Of a stretch of DNA of 64,000 nucleotides, positions 37,170-51,200 are shown one piece after another. The notes beneath the pieces were generated by a model that had not been told where the DNA came from, ran no database searches, and saw only the letters and a program-made list of their open reading frames with translations. The DNA is from Plectrocnemia conspersa (Eukaryota; Arthropoda; Insecta; Trichoptera; Polycentropodidae), in the NCBI GenBank assembly GCA_009617715.1, contig VTFK01000054.1, forward strand, positions 992,001 to 1,056,000. The letters run 5' to 3'. Position 1 is the first letter of the stretch; every line of letters starts with the position of its first letter. A program made the translations under genes and the position numbers.

Positions 37170-38012
37170 GGCTTTAGTGGCGCACCGAAGAGAAATGTGT
37201 GTGTGTGTTGGAGGGGGGGGGAGCAAAATAGGCGCCCAATACTTTTTAAAAATTCATTAATTTTTCAAAAATAAATTTGTTAATGAACAGTTATATCATT
37301 ACTAGCTGCTGGTACCGAATCTAAGATATTCTAATAAAATTTGTTCATTACAGTATCTGTTATATGCTGTCATTGTGACAGCGTGAATAATACTTATTTT
37401 GAAACTTTGCCCTTTTTTGTTAGAAATTTTTATTTTAAAGCGAAATTTTAAAAATTCTTTAAAAGCTATAACTTTAAATTGCCAACGTTCGCCAAAATTT
37501 AAGTAATATTTTTTTTCTGGAAAGAGAAGCTAATATAAATCCACATTATTTATATTATATTTAAAATCCCGTATAAACTAAGCATACAAATGTTTTACAA
37601 TTTGAATTGATAAAATCAATTGCGTAGTTCATTCTCAAGCGCGCCCAAAACCGGGATTTCCTTTAACGCTCAAATTTACTTACATGTGACAACTACTCTG
37701 TTATCTGTCAAGCGCTCGCAGCGCACAGTTCAGTGCAATTAAATAAACAGTGAAATATGTTATCACAGCATTTTTCTTACAAAGTGTTAATTGAATATGA
37801 TTTAAAATGATGTAGCACTTGGAATTATAGATTATATAATCAAAATTATTATATTTTTAAATTATGAGTGTACCAGTGTTTGGTTATATTAATAATATAT
37901 CACGGCTATTCTAACAAAATTACTATTGATTTTATAGGATCAAATATTAAAAGACAAACAGCGGTGATTTGGCAATTAAAAGTATACATACCAAAGTTAA
38001 TTAAATATGTTA

Positions 38013-38430
38013 TAGTCCGTCCAAGATGTTAGCGCTCATCATCGTTGTGTTGGAAATAAGGGTGTGTGTACGCATGCATGCATACATACACAGTTTTCCG
38101 CGAATTTCTTTACACCGATAGGAGAACGTTACAATTACTAAATCAGGGCTGTTTTAAGGGTAGGGTGACTATACGTTGGAAATTGAATTAAAAATTATAA
38201 CGTGTTATATTTTTATTATAAATTATTATCATGTTGTGGTATTTTGTAATCAATAACACAATTCCTGTATATAAATAAATAAAATAAGTAAGAAAGTGAT
38301 ATTATATATTTTCCTCAACAAATTAAATTAAAAAAATAAAAATTAATTGCACTTGTAATTTCACATGGTCACCCTATTATATTTTCTCACCAATACTGTG
38401 ACGTTGAGCGTTCATATCTTGGACGGACTA
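38013..38430. mobile_element. Outer TA-flanked MITE
   Basis: The TIR TAGTCCGTCCAAGATGTTAG at the left end pairs with the right end TCATATCTTGGACGGACTA, with matching AGCGCTCA / GAGCG words just inside. TA dinucleotides lie at both outer edges (38011-38012, 38431-38432). It is 418 bp long, including a nested element. Confidence 0.78.
38163..38374. mobile_element. Inner MITE nested in the outer one
   Basis: GGGTGACTATA at the left pairs with TGGTCACCC at the right, again with TA on both sides (38161-38162, 38375-38376). About 212 bp, no ORF. The arrangement shows it inserted after the outer element. Confidence 0.65.
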
Positions 38431-39769
38431 TACAATGGTATGATTAGCATGGTAGTAATAATGAAAAACTCGTATTAGTTAAAACAAAAAGTTACATTTT
38501 ACCCACTATATAGTTTCGCTTACAGTTAATTTTCAGAAGCAATGAAAGATCTAATAACATTTGCGTATGGCAAACAATTAAAATATGACGTATTACGACA
38601 AATTTGAAAAAGATGAAGAGATGCCAATCTACGTGCTTAATACTCTACGGTAACTTCCGTTAATTTTGTTCTTCAGATTTCATTTATGGATTATATTAGT
38701 AGTAATAATGTGTTAAATGTTTAACTCTTGATAAAGGTCTTATTGTTTTTAAATATTTATCAGAAGCACTGATGACCTATATGACGACAACGTAGAATTG
38801 GTATATATAAACAAAAAGTTGAAGTCACTGTCAGCAAGTATTATCTTTTTATAAAGAACATACTACATAAGTTTGATGTAACTGAATATACTGAATTTGG
38901 CTGTTGATAAAAAACAATGACATAGATACATATTTTGCTACATCGGAATTAAAAATAACCCACCCTTAGATATTTAGGCTATCGATTATTCCAGGTATGC
39001 AATCACATATTTATAATCATTGTAAAATGTCAGTTATTAGATAACAACCAAGAAATTACACATTTATAAGCTGTCCGTTGGTTGATATATACATTTATCG
39101 TTCCCACTGCGATTCGATCGACATTAACTTTCAATCCTCATACATACTAAGGATATATTACACGTTCACATTTAAAACGTACCTGGTTTATTTGAAATTC
39201 GTCAAATATAATGAATACGTTCAATAAATCAGAAGCAATTATAATTTTTATGTATTGTAAAAAGAAAAACTCACTTTTCGGCCTCGGAGCCCGTCAATGG
39301 GAATTTAAAATTTGAAGATTGTTTATCTAGTTTAATCAATGTATTCTTATAATCCTTACACACATTATGCATATATTTCATTTTCATAGTTATAACATAC
39401 CTAGTTAATTTGCAATCCGATTATTTATATTCAGTCAAACCGAACAACGCACATGATAAATTAATTATTGCAACTGTTGTCACGTTGATGTCTGCCATTT
39501 TGTTTTATATTTGAATGCTTATTTTTCATTGGTCGAAACAACAGAATGTGTGGCTCAGAAATCGACGAAACAATTGCATTTTTCTTTTTATTATTAATTA
39601 AATATATTTCCTTTGTTTATGTTTATTATTGTGTATGAGAATACTAGTTAAAAAAACAGTTAAAAATACCTAAGTTAGATTATGCAATTTTTAAAGGGGT
39701 CCGGCTATTGTGGTCAAGGCTGTATGTTTACAAAATAAATAGATAATGTTATACTAGACCCTTTGGCGC

Positions 39770-40275
39770 GAAAGGTCAGAAGGTTATGAGAGAGGAAATT
39801 TTGTGGGTCAATCGGAGAGTGCTCGTGCAGCGTCACGAAAATCGTTCGCGTATGCATTTTGATTCGGCGAACATGTTTGGTGAAGTTTGCGCGCGTGCGC
39901 AAGGCATGACGTCTCGCAGAGTAGCGCACGCGCGCTTCAGCTCGTTTTAGAGAAGGCTTTCGCGGGCCGAATCGATAGTACCAACCGAGTGGCATTCAGA
40001 AACGACCGGGCTGTTCGGGCTGGCGTCGCGGCGCCTGTAAACCACCCCACGCACTTTCGAGCACATGCTCGCGGCGTAACAATCACGCCGAAGAAAGCTC
40101 TCGAGCGAAAGCTCCGCAAAAGCTCGCCGAAGAGTTGTCACGTGACAGTATAAAAAACAATCATCAGATCAAACTATAAAACAAAGTTAAAAAAGCATCG
40201 AAAAGTAACTTGTGATTGTGGGATCCGGTTGGGCGAAAACAACCCTTGAGCGACGTCAGCTTAAAGGCGAGTATT
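39770..40275 (+). promoter_or_regulatory. CpG-rich island with E-box and TATA, probable ChT promoter and leader
   Basis: About 500 bp of GC/CpG-rich DNA stand out in AT-rich surroundings. A CACGTG E-box (40139-40144) lies just before TATAAAAA (40149-40156), which places a plus-strand start near 40180. GCGCGCGTGCGCA-like (NRF-1/ewg) words occur near 39888-39930. The next gene on this strand is the choline transporter, whose ATG exon starts after an acceptor (exon from 45253), so it needs an upstream leader exon. The assignment is positional; no donor was fixed with confidence. Confidence 0.5.
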
Positions 40276-40444
40276 GCATGCAATATTTTTTTTCGATTAC
40301 GTAATAAATGTTTTTTTTTTTAAATAAATACAAATTGATTGATTTAGATGCAGGTATTTCAGTTTGTTTAATAAACTAGTTCATTTTAAAATTAAAAATA
40401 TAAACATAGCATTGTAAGTGTGGGAATAATATAAGTTTAGAGTT

Positions 40445-40458
40445 ACGCGCATGCGCGT
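40445..40458. promoter_or_regulatory. NRF-1/ewg-like palindrome
   Basis: ACGCGCATGCGCGT is a 14-bp perfect palindrome containing GCGCATGCGC, the core bound by NRF-1 and its fly counterpart erect wing. It lies about 270 bp downstream of the predicted start site. Confidence 0.45.
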
Positions 40459-40459
40459 T

Positions 40460-43400
40460 GAGCTTTCGCAAATCATCAATAGAACGACGTTCATTGAAGA
40501 TATACAAACAACCTTCTAACTTATCAATTCATATATTTTACTGTAAAACAACATTTTTCTACAAAGATAAGATAATTCTAATCAAATGTGTAATTACATA
40601 CTAATTTAAAATTTGGGGCTTATAAGGTATCATTTATTTTAAATTTCAGTAAAATTCATTGATAAAGTTTCAGCGGACTTATTGAATTTGATGTTAAGGT
40701 TTTTTAATTTTCGGCAAAATTTATCGTTTTTAATATACTTTTGACAAAATAATTACTACTTTTGATATAAAATGCAGCTTTAATTCATTAAAGATCATTT
40801 TTGCGTTATATTATATAAGTATAAAAATCGCGACAAAAAATATTTTTGTTGTCGTAGCCATATAGAAAGTGCGACATAAAGTTATTAGCAATATTTCGCT
40901 AAGGAACAGTATTTTTGCCATAAATATAAAATACGTATGTTTATTAATAACAAACTAGATTTTTTAACGATTTTTTAATAAAAAAACTTATTTTTATGCT
41001 ATACTTGAATCAGTTGAAGCTTGGTTTTTAGCTTTAGATTATAAATATGGAAACTTATTTTTTATGTTGAGCAATAACAAAGCAAATATTGTATTTGTAG
41101 TATTGTATTGATTTATTAATTTATGTGTACTGCTTAAATTATTTTTTACTAGCATGCATAGCTGATTTTATCATTTTTTATAACGACGTATGATTACATC
41201 TGATTGAATTGCATTTGTGTCTTTTGGGGACAAATATTGAAGACTCTTGAAAGACTCCAATCTAATATTATTCAAATACCCCTAATAAGAGTTTTGTAGT
41301 TATTATTTATATCAACCCTATATAATTATAAAAATACATTCATATACCTAATATAATTTTAGAGTGCTAAACGAGTATTATATACATTTTTATTATAATA
41401 TTAGTAAAGCATTACATATAAATATTGTCGTTTATTTATTAACAGCATAGTAACAATTAACTGTGTTTCTCATCTTCTCTTTGTTTAGTATATACATATG
41501 TTTTTATTGCCATTAGAATATAAAAGTTACAGTATTATAAATAAATTTATTAGCAACAACAAGTAAAATTTTGATTTAGCACATAATTCAATCGTATATT
41601 TTATAGCAAAATTGTGCTACAGTATATTTAGGGGTCAGAGTGGCCCTTAAATAATTCATACCCGCAGGCTCTCTTCTCGTATAAAATTACCTTATTAATA
41701 AAAACAGACTCGAGTTTCTGAATTTTGGCCTGTTGTTGTTACATTGCCTATTCTTTTACATAATAATAATAATGTTAGTAATAAAAATACAATTAAAAAG
41801 AAAAAAACTGTTAATTTGTTTTGCGTATATTTATGCATTAAGTGAATGAATTAGTATATTATATAAAAAAAACATTATTATGCATGAGTTAATCAAATCA
41901 TGTTTTAATATTTTATCGAAGTCGGTAATAAATGAGGGCTTAAAATCGATAAGTCTAAAGGTTAAACGCCTTGGTATACTATTTGATATTGAAACTATAG
42001 TAGCGAAACCATAAACATATAGTTGCTATATCTTTATTTATTGTATCTTTAACAGGTCTTACCTGCGGGAGCACATCGTTTTGAAACAGGGGAGGAAAGA
42101 ATATAGCGTATGAATGTCTGGAAAACGGAGCCTCCATGTGCGGCTTAGGCTTTAGAACAAGAAACAGTCCATCACAGAAGACTTCCTTGAGGTGGGGTGA
42201 TTGCTGTCCGATTACCGTCTACGCTTAATCTCAGAAAAAATAATAATAAATCAAAAAATAACATATGCTGAATACCTACCCCAATATTTAAAAAATAATA
42301 GGTGCTTTCGTATCAAGAAGATAAAATTATAAAAATAATAAAACGACTATATTGTTATCGATGTGAAAGTTTATTTTTGAAGAAAATAGTAATATTTATA
42401 AATATTTTATATATATACATTAATAAACGACGGCATAGCCAGCATATATAGTCGAAGAGCAGCTCAGCACTATTAGATTGTCATGTTGTAAACATACATA
42501 TAATAATAAATCACTATTTTAATGTTATATAACAATTATATATATAATAATCCACTGTTAAATGTGAGGCAAATATACTTAAAAATATAAATACATACAT
42601 ATCATTAAATGAATGTGATAGAATTATACATATCAATTTATCTTTAAATAAATATGTGATCGGAGGCATATCGATTTTATAAGAATATAAAAAAATTGTA
42701 TTTTTGTGGCTGATGCAAAAAATATTGACTGTTAAAAATAATCGTATCAAACATATCGTTAAAAAGTGATTATGATCATAATTATAATATTTTGAAGAAT
42801 ATATAAACACAAAGTGTCGCAAGACAGGCGTTTTACACAAAGGTTAGTACATTTTTTATTATAATTATTTAATGTAATAATAACAGGTACACACTGAAGA
42901 ATAAGGCAACCCAAGAATGTGTTATACATTGGTTACAATAACTTTACAACTCAAAAGATGACAGTTTTAAAAGAATACTATGAAATAAACAATTAACGAG
43001 ATATGATCCTATAACTATTAAATTGATTACATAGTTTAAAAACATGCGGTTAATTATCAAATGCATCGGAGCAATTTTGATCCAGTCATAATAGTGTCAC
43101 TTAAGAGTTAAATAGAAACGATTTCTGCTAACATTTTTTTCTGCTTCAACGGAAGTTATTATATTTTAAAGCACATATACTGATTCTTAGATTAAAACGT
43201 TCCAGAAAATATAGCGTAATTTTGGGCATAGAACAAAGTTTGTAATAAAACGATTGAATAGTATAACGTTTATTAAAATTATATAGTGAATGAGAAAAAT
43301 CTTCAGCGACACGCATACATTTTAAAACGCAACTCAAGACACACTGCATGGGCAGCGGGAGAAGTTTCAGATGTAGATTACGTGCAAAAAGTATGTTAAT

Positions 43401-44330
43401 GTTTATAAATCACCGCGCTATATACGAAAACCAAATATGTTTGATTTGCAGTATTTAAAAAAAATATTTTTTCTTAACCGCGTAAAATTATATCTATACT
43501 TGTCTTAGTGTGTGTCTTATAAAAAACTTGCGAATATGAACTTTTACAGAACGTTTTACCAAAAAATTGTAGGTTATCGTAAAAATAATATTAAATATAT
43601 TATCATTCAAACTACAGATTAGTAACTGAATCTTATTAAACATATATTTTACTGAAAAAAATTAAAATAGTAATTGGTTCAAAAGTAAACAATACTTGCA
43701 TCAATTAATTTTTAAGTCAATGCAGTTTTTTTTATTGATCGCTGCAACAAGTTAGATGACTAAGATAAAACTAACTGCAAAGGTTGGTAACGCTATTATG
43801 CTACTGATAACAGTAATTGTAAATACATCAATACTGAGTACGCATTTAATAGAACTTTATATTAATTGATATTTTAGTATTATATTATAATATATAAATA
43901 GTATACAATAAAATGCCATTGGGGACACGTATTACGGAGCACATTATCCGGGGGTACAAATGCGCGTGGATAAGGAGAATGAAGTGGTGCAGATCCTCTA
44001 AGAAGGGCCTCGCTCCGTAAATATAGTTTTATAGACTGCAGTCTCTGTGGGGTGCCAATGATGACACTCTCCGGAGGACGGAATAATAATGGGAGTAGCT
44101 TCCTTACTGACTCTCTATGAAAGATATCGTTCCATTGATCTCAGTGGCCTTGACGGGGGCGTTTCTTTAATAGATTCCTTAAATGACTGTCCAGGAAAAG
44201 TCGAAAGCTTGCTATGTGGTTATCTGAGGTGGAGTTTTATTAATGGTTGCCAATCAAGGACAAAAGTTTCCTGAATGGAGCTCAGCTTTAAATATGAAGG
44301 GAAGGGAGAGGCAATAAGCAACGGGTTAAA
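40460..44330. other. Presumed ChT 5' intron, no gene seen
   Basis: AT-rich throughout. A denser patch at 42055-42235 and another at 43915-44330 (beginning near GGGGACACGTATTACGGAGC) look like transposon relics but match no family I can name. The 108-residue open frame at 42514-42840 (minus) is AT-driven and unsupported. Confidence 0.5.
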
Positions 44331-44339
44331 AGGATCCCC

Positions 44340-44770
44340 GTGCCAAGGAAATAAAAAATGGCAACAAATTAAATGGTCAGAATTTAAATCTACTTTGGTT
44401 CAAAATAAATATCAAATGGATAGAATAAAAATATAGGACGATTATGTGAATTAAAAAAAATATTATAAAATTTATAAATGTAAGTGAGCAAAATATTATT
44501 TTGGGAATATCTTAAAAAAAATATCTCACTTGCATTAAATCTGTTTTACAGTCTAAGTGCTAGCAAGCATTGCTCAAAAAATTGAATACTCCATGAATAG
44601 ATCTCAACTAATCTATTTAATTGTATTTAGGACGCAAAGGTATTCAGAACGACGAACGAAGCAGAATTAACGACAGAGCGGCGACGGATAGTACATTTGG
44701 CTTGTTGTATTGACAACTGATAATGTTGCGGGCCCAACTAAATAATTTGGCCCTAAGTCTGTCAACATAA
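44340..44770 (-). repeat. Dispersed repeat family A, copy 2
   Basis: Reverse complement of the block at 5370-5790, with the same order of landmarks (TTAGGGCCAAATTATTTAGT, GTGAGATATTTT, CGTCCTATATTTTTATTCTA, ATTCTGACCATTT). No coding capacity seen. Confidence 0.6.
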
Positions 44771-45275
44771 AACTGACCTTGAGGTTTAAATACAGATAAT
44801 ATAATATAAATATGGCTATTCTTTATAAATACGGATCAATGAATACTGTCTAAAAAGAAATATTCTGACAATCCGTCAAAATAATTCTTGTTCTTTTATA
44901 TAAATAATAAGTATTCCAATTTAAAATTCTAACAATTTATTATGGATTCTGACCATTTAAAATAAAATAAAAATATATCATCTTCCTTACATTCAATATA
45001 ATGAAATTTTTTCTTTAGTCCCGTGAGCTTCGCTATACTGAGATTTCACTGTATTACTTAATTAAGTATAATTTTAGATTTTATAATATTTTTTGAGTTG
45101 TATTATCGTAACCAAAGTGTATAATCTCGAATCGCTTATTTAATTAAATGTACTTATAATCATATATTATCGCAAAATTGCAACTGGTATCTTGAATTTA
45201 TTTGGAATTGTTGCACAAGTCTAAAGTATGATTGATTCATAGTATTTTGACAGGTGAACAAGAAATCGAATTAAG

Positions 45276-48200
45276 ATGATCAACATAGGCGGAATTATCT
45301 CTATCATCATCTTTTATGTGATGATCTTGGCTGTCGGAATTTGGGCAGCCAAGAAGAAACAAGCCGGAAATGACTCGGAAGAAGAAGTTATGCTCGCAGG
45401 GCGCAGCATAGGCCTGTTCGTTGGAATATTCACTATGACAGGTCAGTTCTTTTAATAAACCATATAAATTTAGTCTAAATAATGTCAAATTAAAACAATC
45501 ATTAATATTATAAATATTGTTGAATTGATATTTATTATTTTATACATCACACTACACGATTCTTGGATATTAAAAATTAATAAACGTAGTCGTACTTTTT
45601 TCTATTTATGGTTACTGCTCGTACCTCGTCTAAACTGGAAAAATTGATTTTACAGCCGTAGCGTGTAACGGAAAAATTAGTATTGTCCGATTCTGAAAAC
45701 TAGTTATAAATATTTGAGTATGAAATGTCTTATAACATAGCAGCTGACATGTGACGTAGATACTACGTAAATTTTGCAGTATTTTATTTCTTATGCGTAT
45801 TGAAAATATGTTATATAAAAATATAAAATACAATTAGAAACTTTGCCTATAGCAACAAATAACAATTATAATTTACTACTAATATATATTTTTAATACGT
45901 TTATTTATATTTGGCTAAACCCAGTTAACGATCTTTTAAATTGTATGATTTCGCAATGATAACATAAATATAATATTGTATTATAGATCTCTTCACGATA
46001 ATTTTTTGTATTGGATATTGTATTGTAGTAGTTATCATATACACATACACATTTTATGGCAAATAACAGCAATAACAATGTATCTATTAAAGCAATCGTT
46101 TTACATCCAATACAATTTTTTTATCTTTGTAATAATATTATACAAAATAAATGGAATAATCTAACCATAACGTTTGAACACCAACCTTCTACACACCCAA
46201 GGGTTTGAATAAAATTTACATGTCACATTTACTTCCATTTACTCACATGATATTTCCGTCGTAGAAAATTTGTTGAAAATTGTCGCTTGAATAAACGCAA
46301 AAGCGTTTTCCCCGTATTCTATATTTGCAAAGGATGTGCGTACGAATGAGCGACTCTCAATACACAGATAAAATAATTCACATTTGATCTGTTATTGCGG
46401 AAGGATGCTAAAATCAAAGTCGTAGTTTTAGGATTGAAAAGTCATGTAAAATCATTATTTTATACATATATTACCTCACTCAGGGTTCTCGCTATCTACT
46501 GTGGCACAACGTGACAAGGATCATAAATTATTAAATTTGTTTATGCCGATCTGATAAATCAAATCGTCATGACAATAAATTCAACAATTTGCATTAGTCG
46601 TGTAACGGTTGTGCCACAGTTGGTAGTGGCAACACAGGATAAGAGTAACTCATTTGTTTTATTTGGATCATATTTAAATCTTTATATTATACAAATATCA
46701 TCGGTAATTATGACATTAAAAAATTATAATGGATAGTTTCATTATTATTGTGTATGGTCTCTATTAGATTCATTTTGTATTTCAACTGTTTCATTGTAAG
46801 TTTATTATTTGAATGTTTATTGATGCATTTATTTTTATTTTCCTTAGCAACATGGGTCGGTGGTGGATACATCAACGGTACAGCAGAGGCCATATACACG
46901 TCTGGGTTGGTGTGGTGCCAAGCTCCATTCGGATACGCTTTGTCTTTGGTTTTCGGTAAGTTGTTTGTTGTTCATGAATTTGTAACTAAGTGTACGTCGT
47001 AAAATTTATGGTTATTATTTGTATGTGTGCGTGTCAATTATTAATTTATTCGCTCAACCGAGAATAACGTCCATTCAACTTTACGCTCAGTTTGTGTTGG
47101 AGCACACAATGCATTACATAGTACATATGTGTATTTTTATGAGTATGCTATTATGTTTTAAGGTTTCGTGCCAAAAATCTGAGCTATTATTTTTAATGGA
47201 GATAAGCAACAATTCCATACAATTTGAATACATTGAAGAAAATCATGTCCTTTAGCGATATGATTTTTTTACATACTTAATTATTAAAAATACAACAATA
47301 TAATATAGATTCAAAAAAAATGTCTTTCAAACATATACTTTTTATTGTTATGTTTATTTATAGAGTACTTACAATGAATTGCTTAAATAATAAATAATAC
47401 TTGCATCAGTCGATTATATAATTTTCTCGAATAAGAGCTTATGCCAGTTGCAACATGTTCATTTTTCTCAGTTGAAAAGATAATTGACAAAGAAGACGCT
47501 ACTATAAATAACTCAAATATTTTTAGCACATCAAGTAATGAATTTTACAATTTTTTTGTCAAAAATAAGTTTTGTCATATTTAATTTTCACGTGCTTTTA
47601 AAAAAATATTTTTTTTTGTAGTCGAGTTTCTAAATAGTTTTACTGCGTTCCGTACTGTATTATTTTATTCTGCAGTATTAAAATTATTTGATAATACTAC
47701 AATGTTATTGTAGTTTAAAAATCTTACAGGATCTTCGTCGTCAATAAATTATTGAATTCTGATATTGTTTTTTTTCTGCTGATCTAGTAATCTCGTTTTT
47801 ATTTTGATATAAAAGGAAAATTATTTGTGTTATCAATTATTATTAAATTTGTAATAATTTTGAATCACATAAAATTTGTGTAATTTGCATAGAATTTAAA
47901 TTAGTAGCAGTAAATTTAGGTATTCCATCTGAAATTTCAGATCTAATACCTGAGGAAGAAGCAAAGAAATAACGAAAAATCTGTAACACCAAATAAATAA
48001 TATAAATTTTATGTTTTTATAGATTGTATTATCAGTAATTTGACAATTTGATTTAATGCAGAAAAATAAATAAATAATACATTCAGTTTCATGTAGTTAT
48101 TACTAAAAAAAATCTAGAAAAACCGTCTCGAATCTGTCTCGAAAATATATTTTAAAATATGTCATTTCAGTAAAATCATATCAAAATACAAATCAAAAAA

Positions 48201-51200
48201 GTCTTTGAAGATCGGGTTAAAGTCTGACTTTGTAATTTGTAGTTGAAGCAGGGTTGCACTGAAGTGTAAAGCGGCTGCTTCCTCGGCCTTTTAAAATCTC
48301 GGTCGGTGCTCGGCGTAGCTCCGTCTGTACTCTCATGTATCTGATCTACGTTATGTTCGCTCTTATATACGCTGGTTGAGCTGGATAAATTAATTTGGCT
48401 TTGCCTACTCTCGATGTTTAAATCAGTTGCAAAGATTTGGGCGTAGAATTAGATTCGTTATTTTATGCGTCGTAGTTTAAATAGTACTTCTCATTCCAGA
48501 TAGAATATTCTACTGATTCGTTGGCTTAATTAGGAATTAAAAATGAATAAAAATATCTACTCATAATATTTACTCAATAATAAGTCGCGTTTTATTTGCT
48601 GCTCAGTGTTGCCATATAGTGAGTTTCTAGTACAGGGCAAAAGCAATAAAATTGTGTCATCGCAGTGAAAACACTCGATTTTCAAGACTTTTTATAACAA
48701 TATTACGAGTGAGAATCAAATAAAGCACATCTAAACCAAATTTTGCCAAATAGGAGAGCACAAATAGCAATTATCCCTTCTCAGAAGTCAAAAATCCACG
48801 TCAAATGCAAAAAAATCGTGCCGTCGTCGTCGCAGTGGAAACGCTCGACCGAGCGATTTTATTGCTTTTGACGTGAATTTTTGCTTCTGAGAAGTGATAA
48901 TTGTTTTTGCGCTCTCCTATTGACTAAAATTCGGTTTGAATATACTTGATCAGCCCTCTTATATTAGAAGTCCATAGTGATATCGGTAAGGATAGCTATC
49001 ATATTTTTAAAACATAGTCTAGTATCGAAATGCAGACAAACTATGGACCAATATGTGAGATATTGTATTATATATACTTATTTCCCCCTGAGAGATGAGT
49101 TGGCTTAGTTTGTATTTTGGATTTGACATAATGAAAGTTCTAAAACTATAATTAGTTTTAGAACTTTAGAACTTAGGTTTGGGTTTGAACAGCAAATGGA
49201 CATTTCGCAAGTGTCAAATTGAGCTTCATAGATATTTTAGTGCAGCATATCAGTTAAATTATATTTTCGCCAGTAGAAATATATATCTACTGGTGAAAAT
49301 GTATTTGGACTTATCTAGTGAAAATATACCTTTACCAAAAAATACATTTTCTAAAATTTATACATCAGATAAGTATGTAAATATGTATATATTACTACAT
49401 ATAGAAAAGTTTAAGTCATATAATTGTACTAGCACCTACCAGATAATTTATGTTTTCACTGGTAAAAATATATATCTGCTGGTGAAAATGTATTTCGATA
49501 TGATTTTACTAAATTGAGATATTTTAAAAAATATTTTCGGAATAGATTCGAGACTGTTTTTTCTAAAAAAAATTAGGTATAACCACATGAAACTGAATGC
49601 ATTATTTATTTATTTTGCTGCCTTAAATCCAGTTGTCAAATTACTGATAATTCAATCTATAAAATGATTAAATTTATGTAATTCAGCTGGTGCTGTTGTT
49701 GATTTTTTGTTATTTCTTTGCATTTTCCTTATATATTCGATCTGAAAATTCAGATCGATTACCTTTACTTACTGCTACTAATTTACCTTCGCTGAATATT
49801 TCCTCGCATGTCAAATATTTGTTAAACGTACAAAAAACGATAAAGTCAAAAATAATTTGCAAACAAATTTTAATACAAACAAAACTGCGGCAAAAATAAT
49901 AATGTTTTTGTGAAAGTACTACAATCTGTCATATACCTTTTACATACATCTCAAAATAATAATACTTTTTTTTATACATATACTATGATTGCGGGCCCCT
50001 CAAGGAGAACGGTCCCCGGGAAGTTGTCCCCTCTCCCCTCCCTCTCGGCAGACCTGTGTGTGCTCGCGAAATTTTATTTTTTTAGTTATTAATGACGCGC
50101 ATGGGAAAGCTTGCTGTAATTAAACAAACAGTTGTTCATAAAATAATATAAATAAAAACACGTTGTAAATGCTGAAATTCCAAAAAATACTCATATTTAT
50201 GATATAATATTATACAGCTGTGGATTTTTTATCGATTTTAATTCAAAACAAATGAAAAATTAAAGTAAATATTTCTGGCCATAACGTCCATAGCAACAGC
50301 AACTAAATGAGTTGTTTTGGCAGTTTAAATAATTCAAATTAAACTTTGTATTTATTTCAAGTTTGTAACATTTACCGCTCTCTTATTTTTACAAATAAAA
50401 TAAATAATCTGGATACTTTTTATTTTTAATATAAAAATATGTATGTATCTATATTCATTTTAAAAGAATGTAATTTTCGATTTTTTATAACTTAACGAAT
50501 ATATTAAAATATTTTATCGTTTATTATTTGATATTCGAATAGTTAAAATTAACAAATATTTGGAAACTATATATATGGTTTATTTAAAAATGTTTTACCT
50601 AATCCGCCCGAATCTCCAATCAACATTTTTTAAAGATATATAAATATACTAAGCTTTACTCAATTTATTAAAACTATGATTATAATTAATCATGATATGG
50701 CTAAATTTTTTCGATAAATCCATAAGTTCACTTTTTTATTGCATAAATTATAAAAAGCTTTTAAATACATTGTGATATTTTTAGCTATATATTTTCTTAA
50801 CTTCTCAAAGTGCATTTCTTAAATGTTGTAGAAGTCTACTTGTTGAGGATCTTTGCATTAAAAATTAAGCCTTATAACATTAGTATGATCAAAATATTTT
50901 TATTCGAATTTTAAATGTACTGCACAAAACTTATATGTGAAAGTTTTTACGTTTATAGCTCGAATGACTTGATGTTAAATAAACTTTGCTGCGTAACTCT
51001 TACAGTTCTGTAAATTGTCTCAAAAAAGTTTAGCATAATAAAAAAACTTTTAAGGGTTTCAACTAATTTTATATAAATTAAAATAAATAGCAACTCGTTT
51101 AACAGCAAGGCGTAACAATAGAATATAGATCTCGGGACTAAGCAATCGCGTTAATAATTGTTAATATTTCACGGACCATCTATTAGCACATCAATCCTTC

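Larger units (their letters stand above)
37170..39690. other. Gene-poor region, second part
   Basis: AT-rich sequence with a GT/G-rich low-complexity patch at 37197-37222 and the nested MITEs at 38013-38430. No gene is supportable. Confidence 0.5.

Noticed and set aside
42055..42235. Denser sequence with possible coding look
   Set aside because: No continuous frame or known motif; probably an old repeat.
42514..42840. 108-codon minus-strand hydrophobic open frame
   Set aside because: Very AT-rich, no recognisable domain, no ATG at its 5' end, inside the presumed ChT intron.
49179..49517. 112-codon plus-strand open frame
   Set aside because: Lies inside family B repeat; the homologous segments at 30.1 and 58.0 kb do not preserve the frame.
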